64,000 nt of DNA from Cryptomeria japonica (GCF_030272615.1 NC_081409.1:915597340-915661339); one strand, 5' to 3'. Positions 1 through 11,239 are shown, counted from the first letter of the stretch. Translations and numbers: made by a program. The notes: generated by a model not told the origin, from the letters alone.

Positions 1-736
1 ATGCTCTCCAATTGTTGTACATACTCTAATGCAAATACCCTCTGTCACATGTATTGGAAGTCTGTATGGTTTTACTGTCGATCCGTAAAACCTTAACACA
101 AAGAATTATTCCATGAAGAACCAGTCAGCCAATTCTATTTGACTTCCGAGTTGAATGCAATGTCTACAAGACACAGGCAACCTAGGCATTGGAGTGCTTG
201 TAATTTCATTATACATTGGTGCCAAAAAAGAAGTCTACAAAATGGTTGTAGTTCTTCTTGTTATCATGCATCCTTATCTTTGGTGTCCAATCATATATTG
301 GACACTTTGTTCTCTTCCCATTCTTCTCATCAATCTTATAGCTCACAATTTGAAGCTTGTTGGTCTCGAATATTGCACGATACTTGGATAGAAGGAGATA
401 GCACAAGTAGGATGAGAACCTAAATGTCTTACAGGAACCTTTTTGATCATTAGTAATTTTTTTTGCATGGATTTTACAATGTGCTCAATTAAATTATATC
501 TTACTGGCTGACCTGCACAATGGATATTATAAATCATTTCAAGAAGGCTTGCACCCACTTCCCTATCATTTTCAATCCCAGGCAAAACAACAACAAGGAA
601 ATAGTATCCCCAACCCATGGAACAAAAATGTTAGAATCATAAGGAGGCTTATGATTCTGATCCAACACAATACCAATACCACTCTTTATTAGAGATTTGA
701 TAATTGAATCTCTGCAACTTGGACCGAGATTTTCAT
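1..736 (-). other. Unrecognised coding-like remnant
   Basis: Minus-strand frames of 91 codons (343-618) and 65 codons (209-406) overlap here, and the wider minus-strand translation keeps short protein-like stretches such as IKSLIKSGIGIVLDQ near 650-720. I do not recognise a family. It ends where an LTR-like head begins at 737, so it may be internal sequence of an old retroelement or a captured host fragment. Low confidence that any of it is expressed. Confidence 0.2.
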
Positions 737-780
737 TGTAGACACTTAAAAATAATTATCTTAGTTATTTTTAATTCTTC

Positions 781-1385
781 ACATAATTAATTCTGATTCT
801 GATCATGTCTTATATAGGATGAATCCTTCCTGAAACCAGACGCTCTGATCATGTCTTATACAAGATGAATCCTTCCTGAAACTAGACGTTGTGATCAATC
901 ATGTCTTATACAAGATGAATCCTTCCTAAAACTAGACGCTCTGATCATGTCTTATATAGGATGAATCCTTCTTGAAACCAGACGCTTTGATCATGTCTTA
1001 TACAGGATGAATCCTTCCTGAAACTAGACGTTGTGATCAATCATGCCTTATACAGGATGAATCCTTCCTAAAACCAGACGCTCTGATCATGTCTTATACA
1101 ATATGAATCCTTCCTGAAACCAGATGTTGTGATCAATCATGTCTTATATAGGATGAATCCTTCCTGAAACCAGACACTTTGATCATGTCTTATACAGGAT
1201 GAATCCTTCCTGAAACTAGACGTTGTGATCAATCATGTCTTGTACATGATGAATCCTTCCTGAAACCAGATGTTGTGATCAATCATGTCTTATACAGGAT
1301 GAATCCTTCCTAAAACCAGATGCTTTGATCATCTTTGTCTTATACAGGATGAATCCTTTTTGAAACCAGACTGAATCTAGATATT
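781..1385 (+). repeat. 46/50-bp minisatellite, about 12 units
   Basis: About twelve head-to-tail units share the core CATGTCTTATACAGGATGAA followed by TCCTTCCTGAAACCAGACG. Two unit types differ in the spacer: about 46 bp (GCTCTGATCATG) and about 50 bp (GTTGTGATCAATCATG), partly alternating. The array lies inside the retroelement remnant, just upstream of its 3' LTR. Confidence 0.85.
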
Positions 1386-2430
1386 ATCAATCGAATCGAA
1401 CATGATGTTTCAATCTTACCTACCTAAGCCATCAAGCTCATACTAGAATTTAGCAATCAAGAGCTGGGGCATCCTATCAAATCAATATCATCATCAAAGA
1501 AATGAGATTATTCTTTGAATCAATGCATCATCACACCTCGCTTCAAAGAGGGGCAAAATGTAGACACTTAAAAATAATTACTTTTAATTACTTTTAATTC
1601 CTCACATAATTAATTAATTAATTATGTTAATTCAAATTCTCCTCAATATTAATTAAATATAATTAATATTGTCACTATAGTATGTGACTAATTTATTTAA
1701 TAAATCAATCCCTTTCTTTATTCTTCTAAAAAATTAAATCCTCACAAATCTTCCTCTTGGCTAATTAATTTCAATTAATTAGTTAACCTACATGATTCCT
1801 ACAAATCATCTTCTTAATTCATCATTAACCTAATAAATTCTTCTAGAAACTTCCTAAACTCACTTAACCTTATTCTTCTAAACTTTAATTCCCACCACTC
1901 CTTCTCTCTCCTAATCAAATCCTCCTACAACTCCTAATCCCACCTAACATTTCCTCTAATCCCCTCCTAATGAGTTGCTAACATGATTAGCCACAAAGTC
2001 AACCCCTTGTCCCTTCCATCCAACCACCAGCTTTTAATGCTCTTTTCCTAGGTGAATGTGAGATTTTTAAAATCTCACAATCCTCTAGGCATCTTCTCTC
2101 CCAAGGAATTTTTAATTCCTTCTTATTCCTCTAATCCCCATGATCACCCACTTTTGGAGAATTTTTAATTCCTCCTCTCCTTTCTTCAAGGAATGTCACA
2201 TCCCTTGCTCCTCTCAAGGCACATTCGGATGTCTTCCCAATGCACCTTGCTCTTCTCAAGGTACCTTGGGAAGCCTTCCCAATGCACCTTGAGGAGTGTG
2301 GAGACAAGAAATGCCTTTAAGACATATCTCTTGGTCTCCACACCCTCTCTTGGACCTTGTGTGGGCTCACAAGCAATCCTAGCCCTCCATCTTGGATCCA
2401 TCCCAACCATCCATTCTTCCTCTCCTCTTC

Positions 2431-2437
2431 CTATAAA
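2431..2437 (+). promoter_or_regulatory. LTR TATA box
   Basis: CTATAAATCG in a C-rich context, about 870 bp into the LTR that starts at 1559, is the likely core promoter of the fossil element. Confidence 0.4.
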
Positions 2438-2880
2438 TCGAGGACTCCATCCCTTCATTGATCATCTCCAAGTTTAGTAATCTTATGATGCCCTTTTGAG
2501 CCTAGGAAATCATCTTAGCAAGCAAGAGGAGAGCCATTTTGTCCAAATCATATTTCATCCACAATTAACCATTTCGTCCATATCATCCACATAGAATCCA
2601 TTTCATATTGTGCACAACATTGGAGAGACATCCACATCAAGCAAGCAAGAGGAGCACATCAAGTGGAGCATCATCCAAGGGCGCCTTCACTTCATCAAGC
2701 TCCATCCGAAGGAGAAGGTATTGGTTTGTGAGGTATATGCATTTCTTTCTTGTTTTGAGCATTTCAAATTATGTCTTTGGATTTCATGTGATTATATGTT
2801 TGATCTGTATATTTGTTATCCAATCCACCTCACTAGTCTTTTATATGCATCTACCTCCATTTTAGGCCAATAGTATCATG

Positions 2881-3237
2881 TTCTCAAAATCTTTTTAGCC
2901 AATGTGAGCCGACTTGAGTGTGCCCCAAAGATACCCTCGTGTACTTCGCGTAATGCCCATTCCGCCTCTTGTTTATCTAAACACCTTAGGAGGGAACCAT
3001 CAAAATGCCTTCTGAATAGGGTGTCTCTGAAATGTAATCTAAAATGTATTTTTTAACCAAGCTTGTAAGCCTACATGTTTTCCAACATGTTGCTGGCTAA
3101 TTTATGATGAATCCATGATATTGTGAATGTTCGATCTTTCATTTTCTCTATTCTATGTTGGTTCTTTCGTGGTGTTACTCTTGCTGCATGATCTAGATTG
3201 TTCTCCTTGAGAACCTTCTAGACCATGGTTGCATCAA
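2881..3237. other. No recognisable gene
   Basis: Between the LTR remnant and the next element. It has ordinary base composition and no supported ORF or RNA gene. Part of it may be the end of the preceding LTR. Confidence 0.4.
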
Positions 3238-3541
3238 TGACATCAACCCATTAAATACAAATGGATGCATATGGAGAGAGGGGAAGTGTGTTTTGGTTGG
3301 TAGTGGTGGTGCAATGAGAAACAAAGGGAAACATGTAATGAGACTTGAGGGACAAAAGAATTGCAGGTGGTATGGTGTGTAGAGGAAGAGTAAGGATGTG
3401 GCTATAAATAAAGGAGTGGGGGCCTAATGCAAATTACCAAGGAATTGTGAGAGAGACCAAAAGGAAAAGTATATAGGCTTGGGCCATTAGAATAGAATGA
3501 TAGTTGACACTTGTGTAAGGTTGAAATTAAATAGTTGGATT

Positions 3542-4973
3542 GTTACATATGTTAGTTAACTTGTCTTCCCAAAATAATTATAAGAAAGAATCGATATACC
3601 AGCATGAAAGACAAACAAGAAACTAACAGTTGGAGAGATTACTAATTAAATCAACAATATTCCTCTGAATTTTAGAGGTACAACTCCCTCATATGATCTA
3701 ATTCTAATTTTTTGGGGTATACTTTTAACTAGAAAGAAGGAAAGAAAAACTAACATTTGCACATAGATATGACACAGATGCAATTATAAACTTAGAAAGA
3801 AACGAATCTGAGATAAATGACACAAATTTCACTCACTCAACACACACAAGAGATAATTAGGAAAAATGAGCAGCCATTCCCTTTAGATGATATGATTACT
3901 TCTAGACTCAAAGTTCTCATAATAATCACACTTACAATCTGATACGATAGATGAAAAATATCAAGAATAATTACAAATCACAAAGCAAATGACAATTAAA
4001 AATAAACTTATTGCAATGAAAAGACAAATTTTTCCTTTATTTTCTTAACAAAATCAAAGAATTCAAAGGCTCTACATCTGTACATAAAGATTATGCTTTA
4101 AAAGAAAAACACACTGCCATCTCTCCATTAAAATGATGGAACAAAAATGCTTCCTTCTAATCTAGTCTCACTCATATGACAAAGCATAAGGGGGATCAAA
4201 ATTTGCCATCCTTCCATAATCTATTAATTACATATTTAAAGACTCTCCAATTAGCCTTTTCAGTTTCAGTAACTACTTGCTTTTAAAAGAATGAAATAAC
4301 CCTTTCATATTCACATGAAATTTATTCTCTCAAAATGATTGAAAACATTTTAAAATGTTTTAAATTATTGTACATAAACAATAGAGAAAGTTAGAAATTT
4401 TTAATTTCTCTTATAGCTACTTTTGAGTAAATTCACTACGGGTTAACTGGGCATCCTGGGGCAATGGAAGTTTGTGAGAAGTTATGATAATTAAAATAAA
4501 ACATGAGTTTATTAACCATTTTTGAACAACTAACAAAATTGAGGTACTTCCTTTGTAAACTGGCCCTACCAACCATATCACTCCATAGAGAAAAGATCAA
4601 AATAACATATCATATGAGCTCGTATGGCCATAAAATTAAAATTGGGGGCATTTGAGACCAAAGTACTAGATGGGCCGCTTTTAGATGCATTTTTGGACTT
4701 GTGAATCAATGAAGTCAGGAAATCAAGAATTTTTGGAACACTAGAACCATTTGAGGTTGACAAATAGGGGAATCGGGGAACTTTGGAACTATCACAAAAT
4801 TAGCCTTTTTAGGAACTCTAAAAACTATCAGGAAATCGGCCATATTATGAACTCTAGAACTATTGAGAAACCGGCCATTTTAAGAACTCTAGAACTTAAA
4901 AACTTGAAAAAAGTCGACTATGAACTAGGACTTAAAAGTTTAAGTTTGTCCAAGTTAAAAAATGGACCAACAA
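3542..4973. other. 1.4-kb insertion inside the 5' LTR, unclassified
   Basis: The 3' LTR runs straight across this point (near 7955), so about 1430 bp was inserted here after the element landed. It is AT-rich, has no terminal inverted repeats that I can see, no convincing ORF, and ends in a short tandem repeat. It could be a degraded non-autonomous DNA element or a filler-DNA insertion. Confidence 0.5.
4765..4905. repeat. About 45-bp tandem repeat, three units
   Basis: Imperfect units carry GAACTCTAGAACTATTGAG-like and AATCGGCCAT-like motifs. They are the source of the overlapping short ORFs here, which are not genes. Confidence 0.5.
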
Positions 4974-5161
4974 TTTAGAGAGGGGAGAAAGGTCAATACA
5001 AGGCTAATGTCTATAACCCTGCGTTTGAAGATTTTTCTTGAATGAAAATGTATTTCCTATTTGCAATCTGAGTCATACAATTGAGAAAAAAAAATCTTTT
5101 TATGTTTTATGTCATGATTTTTGAGGTTGTAGGGAAGAGTCAATTTTGTTCCCCACATCAA

Positions 5162-5173
5162 TGGTATCAAAGC
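5162..5173 (+). promoter_or_regulatory. Primer binding site (initiator Met tRNA)
   Basis: TGGTATCAAAGC starts two bases after the 5' LTR end and matches the plant retroelement tRNA-Met primer site at 11 of 12 positions. It fixes the element's orientation as plus. Confidence 0.75.
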
Positions 5174-5727
5174 GGGTGTTTCTCATCGTGCAATTAGATT
5201 GTTGATTTTGAGGTAGCTTGGCACTAAGACCTAAGGGTAGAGTTTTGAGGAGAAGTCCGTGCGTAAGAAGATCACCAGACATGAGGCAATTTGCACTAGA
5301 TTTATAGAAGTGGTTTGAAGGAGTGCATCTTTTGTGTACAAACAAATCATGGAGTAGAGGGACAATTTGTAAGTAAGATAGCTGATTTGGAAGTGGAAGT
5401 AGAACCATCAATTTGAGGCAAATTCACATTGAGAAACCTACACATTAGGTGTAAGAAAAGAGAAGAGAAAGAGAAGATCAAGGTAAAGTAAGTATATCTT
5501 ATTACATAATGAAGGAAATAGATGTGAGATCAAGAGTGTAGATTTTAGACTTAGAAGAAAGAATCAATTTCTATAGACTATATAAACAAATAATAGAGAT
5601 AAGAAAATAAGCATGTATCATTGATGAGATGGAAGAAATGATGGAAGAGACTCTTAGAAACTTGATTAAAAGATAAATTAATGTTGGAATAGAGGAGAAG
5701 ATTAGAGAAAATAATAAGATTGAAGTT

Positions 5728-6531
5728 ATGAAAGAAATGGTGGAGAATGAGATGAATGATCCCATGAATAGAGTGGACATATTGACCAAGATAACTACAA
5801 ATAAGACTAGAATTTTAGAGATCAGTTTAGAGGAACCTAAAGAGGAAAGTGAGAGTTATCTTGAACAAGTAACAACATTGAGTGTTTCTAATTGGAGAAG
5901 TCCAGTGGAGAGTGATAATGACACCATATTTGGTCATAAGGTTGAAGATGAAGATGTTGATGGAGAAACACCCGAAGAAAGTAAAGGTAAAGAAGACATG
6001 AGATTTTTTGTGACAATTTTGTGACAATCCAAGAAGATACGCAAGATGTAGAAGTTGAGATAATGGAATTTGTGGGTCCTAAATTTGAAGAACCTAGTGA
6101 AGGTGAAGAAGATTTGGTAATAGACAGTGGCAATGCAAAGGTCGCAATGAAAGATGTAATGCATGATCTTAATTTTTTTATGATGAAAAGGAGAGATTAT
6201 TGTATGTAGATGAAAATATTGCAATAGATAGTAGGAAGACAAATGTTGTGGTGGAAATAGAAGATTAGATGAAAGAGGTGAAGCCATATTTCTTGAATTT
6301 GTGAAAGATGATTTGCATATTGAGATGAATGAGGTACTGAATACAAAAGAGATGTTAAAGATGGATGTTGTTAGTACTGATTTATATGCAAAGAAATATT
6401 TGTATGATGAAGTCGAGGATGTGAGAAGTGAGGAAGTTGAAATAGAAGGAAATGAGGCAAATATTTATGATTTTTGTAATAAAGAATTTAAGATAGATTT
6501 ATGTGTTCAAGTGAAAAAGACGACCGTATAG
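5728..6531 (+). pseudogene. Acidic coding-like core of the non-autonomous LTR element
   Basis: Several neighbouring plus-strand frames encode Glu/Asp-rich protein with repeated themes (VEDEDVDGE, VEVEIMEF, VEIEGNEAN). There is no zinc knuckle or known gag signature, and the family is not recognised. The position between primer site and 3' LTR suggests a gag-like or captured protein. Treated as a fossil. Confidence 0.4.
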
Positions 6532-7650
6532 TGACAAGGTGGAATATAGATGTTGCATATTTGCATGTGGAATTTGTGAAAGATTGTGTAGGTGAAACTT
6601 GGTGGAGGTGGTTAGTTTGTGGTGGATTGAAATCCACAAAAAGAGTTGAAGATTAGAGAGGATAGTTGGTGGAGGGGGTTAGTTGATGGTGTTAGAGTAA
6701 TTTTAAGATAATTTAAATATTTATTAATTATGTCTTTTAATTACTTTTTCATTTAAGCTTAAGTTATGTGCTTTATTTTATCTAGGTATTATGATTTTTT
6801 TAATTTAAGTTCACTTAGAGGCACTTCTAGTTATCTTTTTTATCTTTTAGTTGAGCTTAATTTAGCTCCTACTTTGCATTTCTTTTGTTCTTGTAATTTT
6901 AGGATTAAGGCATCTCTTTCTCTCTATAAAACAAGTCATTCATTCATTGTAATTGCACCTTCAATATTGAATCTTCTATTTTTTTGTGCATTAATACAAA
7001 ATTCTTTGGTTGTTATAGAGCATACAATATTTTATTGATCTCTTTTGTGTGATAGGTATTTTTCTTGCAGATGATTCTTGTCTCATGTGGTTGACCATCA
7101 ACTTCTACAGATGGTGGGTTGGATCCCATGAAGGAGAAGAAGAGAGGAGAGGGTCATTGGTGGAGCAGGATAGTGCATGGTGAATGGCAATCCATAAGAG
7201 GAGTCAAGAGTGGTAAGTAGAAATATGAGAGGAGGGTGATTATTGTTCTAGCAAACTGCTAGAAAAAGAGGAAAAAAAAAAGTTTCATGTATAATTGGCA
7301 CAATGAAGGATTTCATTGCAAATTGTTCGGAATCTCAAAGGTTGATTCTATCACTCAACTCCATTTTTGTGATCCTACACTCACAAAATTTCTACCAAGT
7401 GTGTCTAATGCAATTATTCACCAAAATTTAATATAGAATGAGGGGACAGAGGAAGTAATGTGGAAGAGGCATTGATCATTTACCGAATTGTAGATTATTA
7501 AAACAAATTTAGCAAGTTGTTTAATATTGGCTGCCAACTATATTGGGGGTGGATGGCAACTACAAAGGGGTTAGTTACTCCAAGAGGAGTGGGTCATGTA
7601 GGTCAAAGAGGTAAGAGGTTGGGGAAATGAAATGGAATCAGTCCATGAAG

Positions 7651-8147
7651 GAGACATCAACCCATTAAATACAGAGGGTTTCGTAGGGAGAGAGGGGAAG
7701 TGTGTGTGGGCTAGTAGCGGTGGTGCAATGAGAAACAAAGGGAAAGGTGTGATGAAAATTGAGGGTCAAAAGAAATGTAGGGGGTATGGTGTGTAGAGGA
7801 AGAATAAAGGTGTGGCTATGAATGGAGTAGTGGGGGCCCTAATGTAGATTACCAAGGCATTGTGGGGGAGACCACAAATAAAAGTGTATAGGCATGGGCC
7901 ATTAGAATATAATGATAGTTGATATTTGTGTTAGGTTGAAATTAAATAGCTAGATTGGTATGTAAAGAGGGGAGAAAGGCCAATAAAAGGCCAATGTCTG
8001 TGACCTTGTGTTAGCAGATTTGGTTTGAATAAAATTGCATTTCTTATTTGCAATGTAAGTAATACATTTTAGAGTAAACAATCTTTGTATGTTTTATGTT
8101 ATGAGATTTGATATTGTAGGGTGGAGTGGAGTTTGTTCCTTGCATCA
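7651..8147 (+). repeat. 3' LTR of the non-autonomous element
   Basis: Uninterrupted partner of 3238-5160, ending TGCATCA at 8147. It is the better template for defining the LTR length of about 0.5 kb. Confidence 0.65.
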
Positions 8148-8794
8148 ATATAGCAATATTTCTTTTGTGATGTGAAATCATTGTCTATTTTTCTTAATTT
8201 TTACACTGAGAGATGTAACCTACAATGGCACCAAATAGAGGTCACCAATGGTGTCGGTGTAAGAAAAAAGAAGTGTTTTGTATTCCCGTTAGTTATGCAT
8301 GTAGAAGTGAAGATTAATCAGGTTATAACCATTCCAAGCTATCATAGATTCCTTAACGCCAACCACACGAAGAAGCGCCATTGAAACTTCAATGAGAAGC
8401 CACATGAAGCACCACCATTGAAATTTTGACGAAAAGGAAGACAAAATAAAACCTAAAGAATATGGAATGGTGACTATAACAATATTAATTGAATTCAGAT
8501 TTGAGGTGAGGTACTTCACTTTCATCTTGCATTTGAATAGGTATAATGAACCGTTTCCTTTACATTTTACTTTACCATAATAATGGTTGAGTTTTTTCTA
8601 TTTATCTATGATTAATCTAGTTTTTGTTTTTCATCACACTAGAAGGTGCAGGTTTCTTGGTGTATCGGTCAAGTAGGAGGAGGAAAGGATTTCAAGAAGG
8701 TTTAAGATCTATTATTAGCAATCTACGTTGGAAACAGGTATGTGGCGGATGCCCCTCTGTGAATGTTATGCTCAATATTGGTTAAGTCATCGTA
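8148..8794. other. No gene; short match to repeat R1
   Basis: 8167-8205 (TGATGTGAAATCATTGTCTA and following) resembles 49152-49190 next to repeat R1. The rest is AT-rich DNA with no supported gene. Confidence 0.35.
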
Positions 8795-9130
8795 TTTGAT
8801 TGTGCATGAACTTTCTCCATTTGCGAGCCGATTTCTATATACTGCCTTACCTCTTCCGCGTGCTTGGTGAAATATAATGTCACTATGTCTATCACTAGCG
8901 ATCAAGTTCCGCAAGAGCTTTATTTGTGTGATGAGGGGTAATGAAAATGTGATTTCATTTATTCTGGATTGCTCATATTTTTCTTCTTTGTGTGATGAAG
9001 GATAATGAAAATGTGATTTGATTTATTTTGGATTGCTCACATTTTTCATTGAATCTACTCCTTTTTGCATCGACATGCAACCCCTCATTTGATTAAGTCA
9101 ATATCATCCACTGCTCTTGTACACACTCAG
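8795..9130. repeat. Direct repeat copy 1 (about 0.3 kb)
   Basis: Matches 10005-10275, starting at the shared TGAACTTTCTCCATTTG. Copy 1 also contains an internal duplication of about 66 bp (around 8923-9055, AATGAAAATGTGATTT twice). The two copies flank the retroposon at 9194-9929. Confidence 0.8.
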
Positions 9131-9176
9131 GCCATGGCTTCACTCTTGCCAATTTCCTTGCTTAGGATAGGCAATA

Positions 9177-9193
9177 ACATGCTTATTCATTAA
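9177..9193. repeat. Target-site duplication, left
   Basis: ACATGCTTATTCATTAA; the right copy at 9930-9946 differs at one base. The length (17 bp) is typical of LINE-type target-primed insertion. Confidence 0.7.
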
Positions 9194-9929
9194 GATAACT
9201 TCTTAGGATAGGTGATGGAAGCGACTAGAAGCGAGGAGAACTTGTGGAAGTGGGTGGGGAAGGAGATTGATACCCTCAAAGAGGGGATTGAGGAGATAAT
9301 TGATATCTTCACTAATTTGCTTGAGCCTAACAAAATGGAGAAGCTCATGATCATGACCCAAAAGGTTTCCCATGATGTGGAAGTTATGAAATGTAATCAT
9401 AAGCAAAGAATTGAGAAGGTTGAGAAATCTATGGAGGAGATTAAGAATAACCTTAAGAATCTGGTAGACATAAGCAAGGAGGCCATGCGAAATAGTATGG
9501 AGGGGCTGGAAAAGATCAATGACATGGTGGCGGAGTACAGATCCATTCCTATTGACAGTGATTATCCTAGTGACAGTAGCATAAAGAAAGATCTAGGTGG
9601 TGAAGATTCTGTTGTGGGTGGCAATAAAACTATGGGCCCTAGTTCCAGGACTAGAAGCAGGAGCAACAGTAAGGGTACCTCCTGGTTCATTATGGAGAAC
9701 TTAGAGGAAATCAACAAGGTTACCATCTAGAAGAACAAGGAGCTAGTGCACTCGCTTAATTGAGTTTTTTTCTGTGCTTTGTTTTGTTGCCTGTTGTTTC
9801 TTTTTGCTTTTGAGCTCAGTCTAGGGTGTTCCCCTGTTTTACTATTGGTTTCTGTTTGGTTGTCTGTTGGCCAGTTTTTGTAAAACTCTTGGTTTCGGTT
9901 CATGTAAAACCTGCTTATCTTTATCAAAA
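9194..9929 (+). mobile_element. Small LINE-mobilised retroposon with one ORF
   Basis: About 736 bp bounded by 17-bp near-perfect direct repeats. The right end reads CTTATCTTTATCAAAAA, an A-rich end of the kind seen on plant L1-type LINEs. It carries a single 172-codon ORF from 18 bp inside the left end and a T/G-rich 3' untranslated-like stretch. No reverse transcriptase is present, so it is a processed transcript copy or a non-autonomous LINE family member. Both are consistent with target-primed reverse transcription. Confidence 0.65.
9212..9730 (+). CDS. Coiled-coil protein ORF inside a retroposon
   Basis: 172 residues. Residues 1-110 are charged and heptad-like (IEEIIDIFTNLLEPNKMEKL; QRIEKVEKSMEEIKNNLKNL), so a coiled coil is likely. 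Residues 115-160 are Ser/Gly/Asp-rich with an RS-like patch, SSRTRSRSNSKG. The second codon is also ATG, so either start is possible. I do not recognise the family. Candidates are a LINE ORF1-like or gag-like protein, or the copy of a host mRNA. No promoter is evident. The frame is fully open despite the setting, which suggests a recent insertion or constraint. Confidence 0.45.
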   Translation: MMEATRSEENLWKWVGKEIDTLKEGIEEIIDIFTNLLEPNKMEKLMIMTQKVSHDVEVMKCNHKQRIEKVEKSMEEIKNNLKNLVDISKEAMRNSMEGLEKINDMVAEYRSIPIDSDYPSDSSIKKDLGGEDSVVGGNKTMGPSSRTRSRSNSKGTSWFIMENLEEINKVTI

Positions 9930-9946
9930 ACATTCTTATTCATTAA
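9930..9946. repeat. Target-site duplication, right
   Basis: ACATTCTTATTCATTAA, partner of 9177-9193. Confidence 0.7.
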
Positions 9947-10004
9947 AAGGTAAGGTGGTGAGAATTAGGCATTGATGACTTCAGGCTTCCCCTTAAATTT
10001 ATGT

Positions 10005-10275
10005 CTAATTGTGCCTGAACTTTCTCCATTTGCAAGCCGATTTTTATATACTTCCTTAACTCTTCCGTGTGCTTGGTGAAATGTAATGTCACTATGTTTA
10101 TCACTAGCAATCAAGTTCCCGAAGAGTTTTCTTTGTTTGATGAAGGATAATGAAAAAGTGATTTGATTTATTCTGCATTGCTCATATTTTTCATTGAATC
10201 TGCTCCTTTTTTGCATCCACACGCAACCCCTCATTTGATTTAAGTCAATATCATCCTCTTCTCTTATACATTCGG
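10005..10275. repeat. Direct repeat copy 2 (about 0.3 kb)
   Basis: Partner of 8795-9130, without the internal 66-bp duplication. Minus the retroposon, the two copies would lie only about 110 bp apart, so a tandem duplication came before the insertion. Confidence 0.8.
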
Positions 10276-10955
10276 GTGCGTTATTCTTTGATTAATCCAC
10301 ATTAGCATGCATGAGGAGGGTACTGGAAAAGACCATGGAATTTGGATTTGCTTGATACTTTTCAACACTTTTATTTTGTAAACACCCTGCAATCATTCCA
10401 TTTCACGATATCATGTGGTGCTCTACTCAGGAGTTTGTCTCCGCCTTGTATATGCTTAAACCTTTAGCATACATGTTACTTCCGCTGGCAGGGCATGGAT
10501 AGTGGAATAAACTTTACACCTGCGACTTGCGTTTACTAAAAAGTTTGACAATGGGAATTATGAATAATAAATCCCTATATTTGTGTTTTCTATTATGTTT
10601 TGTGTTTCTTGCATTGATACATTCGACAGAGTGCAAGAAGCAAAAAACTCTAAAGCCATGTATGAATTTGCAATTTTAATACCACGATATACTTTACCTT
10701 GGCTCCCATGTTGAGAATTCAACATCTGTACTAGCTAGTAGCAAAACCACCTGATAGTGCTAACTTTAGTCTCCAGTTTGGATATATGCTGGTTTTTGAT
10801 GATCCCATCACACTTGACAACAATCTACATTCTCCCCCAGTGGAAGAGCTCAAGGCATTTACGTCTACAATGGAAAACATGTCTAGGGTTCTTGGTTTGG
10901 CATCACTATTATTTTCAATTCTGCTGACTATAAAGGCACCCTTAAAAATTAATAT
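10276..10955. other. No recognisable gene
   Basis: Mixed sequence without a supported ORF. The last part may be the decayed 3' continuation of the minus-strand PPR remnant that follows. Confidence 0.35.
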
Positions 10956-10959
10956 TGTC

Positions 10960-11235
10960 AATAACAGTTGCCTAAAAGTTTTGTAAGCATTTTCAACAAA
11001 TCCATGTTCTGCAATCATTGCATTCCATGAGATGGCATCTCTTGAGCCTTTGAGGCAATTTGTCGAAACTTTCACATGCAGCATTATATTTAAATATATG
11101 TTTGTCAAACCATTTCATATGAAATACCACATCTTCTTCACAGTCGGTTGCCTTCGAATCCAAGGAAGCACATATATCTTTCATGACTCTTTTTTGGTAA
11201 AATTTAAACAGTAAGAATAACATTAGATGTCCATG
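10960..11235 (-). pseudogene. PPR (PLS-type) pseudogene fragment
   Basis: The minus strand encodes, across two frames, a stretch like KDICASLDSKATDCEEDVV, then FKYNAACESFDKLPQR, then DAISWNAMIAEHGFVENAYK. The last matches the plant PPR consensus around D-V-x-S-W-N-A-M-I, followed by a G-x-x-E-x-A-x-x-x-F-type helix. PPR proteins bind organellar RNA, and PLS-type members usually have over 400 residues. Only about two repeats remain here and they change frame, so this is a dead fragment. A second PPR remnant lies at 46800-47945 on the same strand. Confidence 0.6.
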
Positions 11236-11239
11236 TTGA

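Larger units (their letters stand above)
737..2880 (+). mobile_element. LTR retroelement remnant (probably Ty3/gypsy-type)
   Basis: The sequence starting TGTAGACACTTAAAAATAAT occurs at 737 and again at 1559, with similarity over about 56 bp. The second copy directly follows a polypurine tract (1546-1558, AAGAGGGGCAAAA), as expected at the start of a 3' LTR. The LTR runs on from 1559 and carries a TATA box near 2431. I could not fix its 3' end; about 2880 is a guess. Between the two heads lies a minisatellite and no recognisable coding domain. The element is broken and old; TGTAGACACC-type LTR heads recur at 30098 (minus strand) and 61331. Confidence 0.6.
3238..5160 (+). repeat. 5' LTR, interrupted by a 1.4-kb insertion
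   Basis: 3238-3541 and 4974-5160 together correspond to 7651-8147. Shared landmarks are GACATCAACCCATTAAATAC at the start, GTATGGTGTGTAGAGGAAGA in the middle and AGAGGGGAGAAAGG near the end. A TATA box (CTATAAATA) lies at 3402-3410. Confidence 0.65.
3238..8147 (+). mobile_element. Non-autonomous LTR retroelement
   Basis: Direct repeats at 3238-5160 (itself interrupted) and about 7651-8147 bracket the element. The left repeat ends in CA at 5160 and is followed by a plant tRNA-Met primer site; the right repeat ends in CA at 8147. The interior shows no reverse transcriptase, integrase or RNase H, only acidic coding-like stretches, so it fits a LARD- or TR-GAG-like element moved by another family. 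The LTRs differ clearly from each other, so it is old. It is broken. The outer LTR edges are approximate and I could not define a target duplication. Confidence 0.65.

Noticed and set aside
781-1385. Possible CRISPR-like array
   Set aside because: The units are contiguous 46/50-bp repeats without unique spacers, and the setting is a plant nuclear genome.
2186-2477. Paired 90- and 94-codon ORFs on both strands
   Set aside because: They lie within the LTR around its promoter; neither resembles a protein family.
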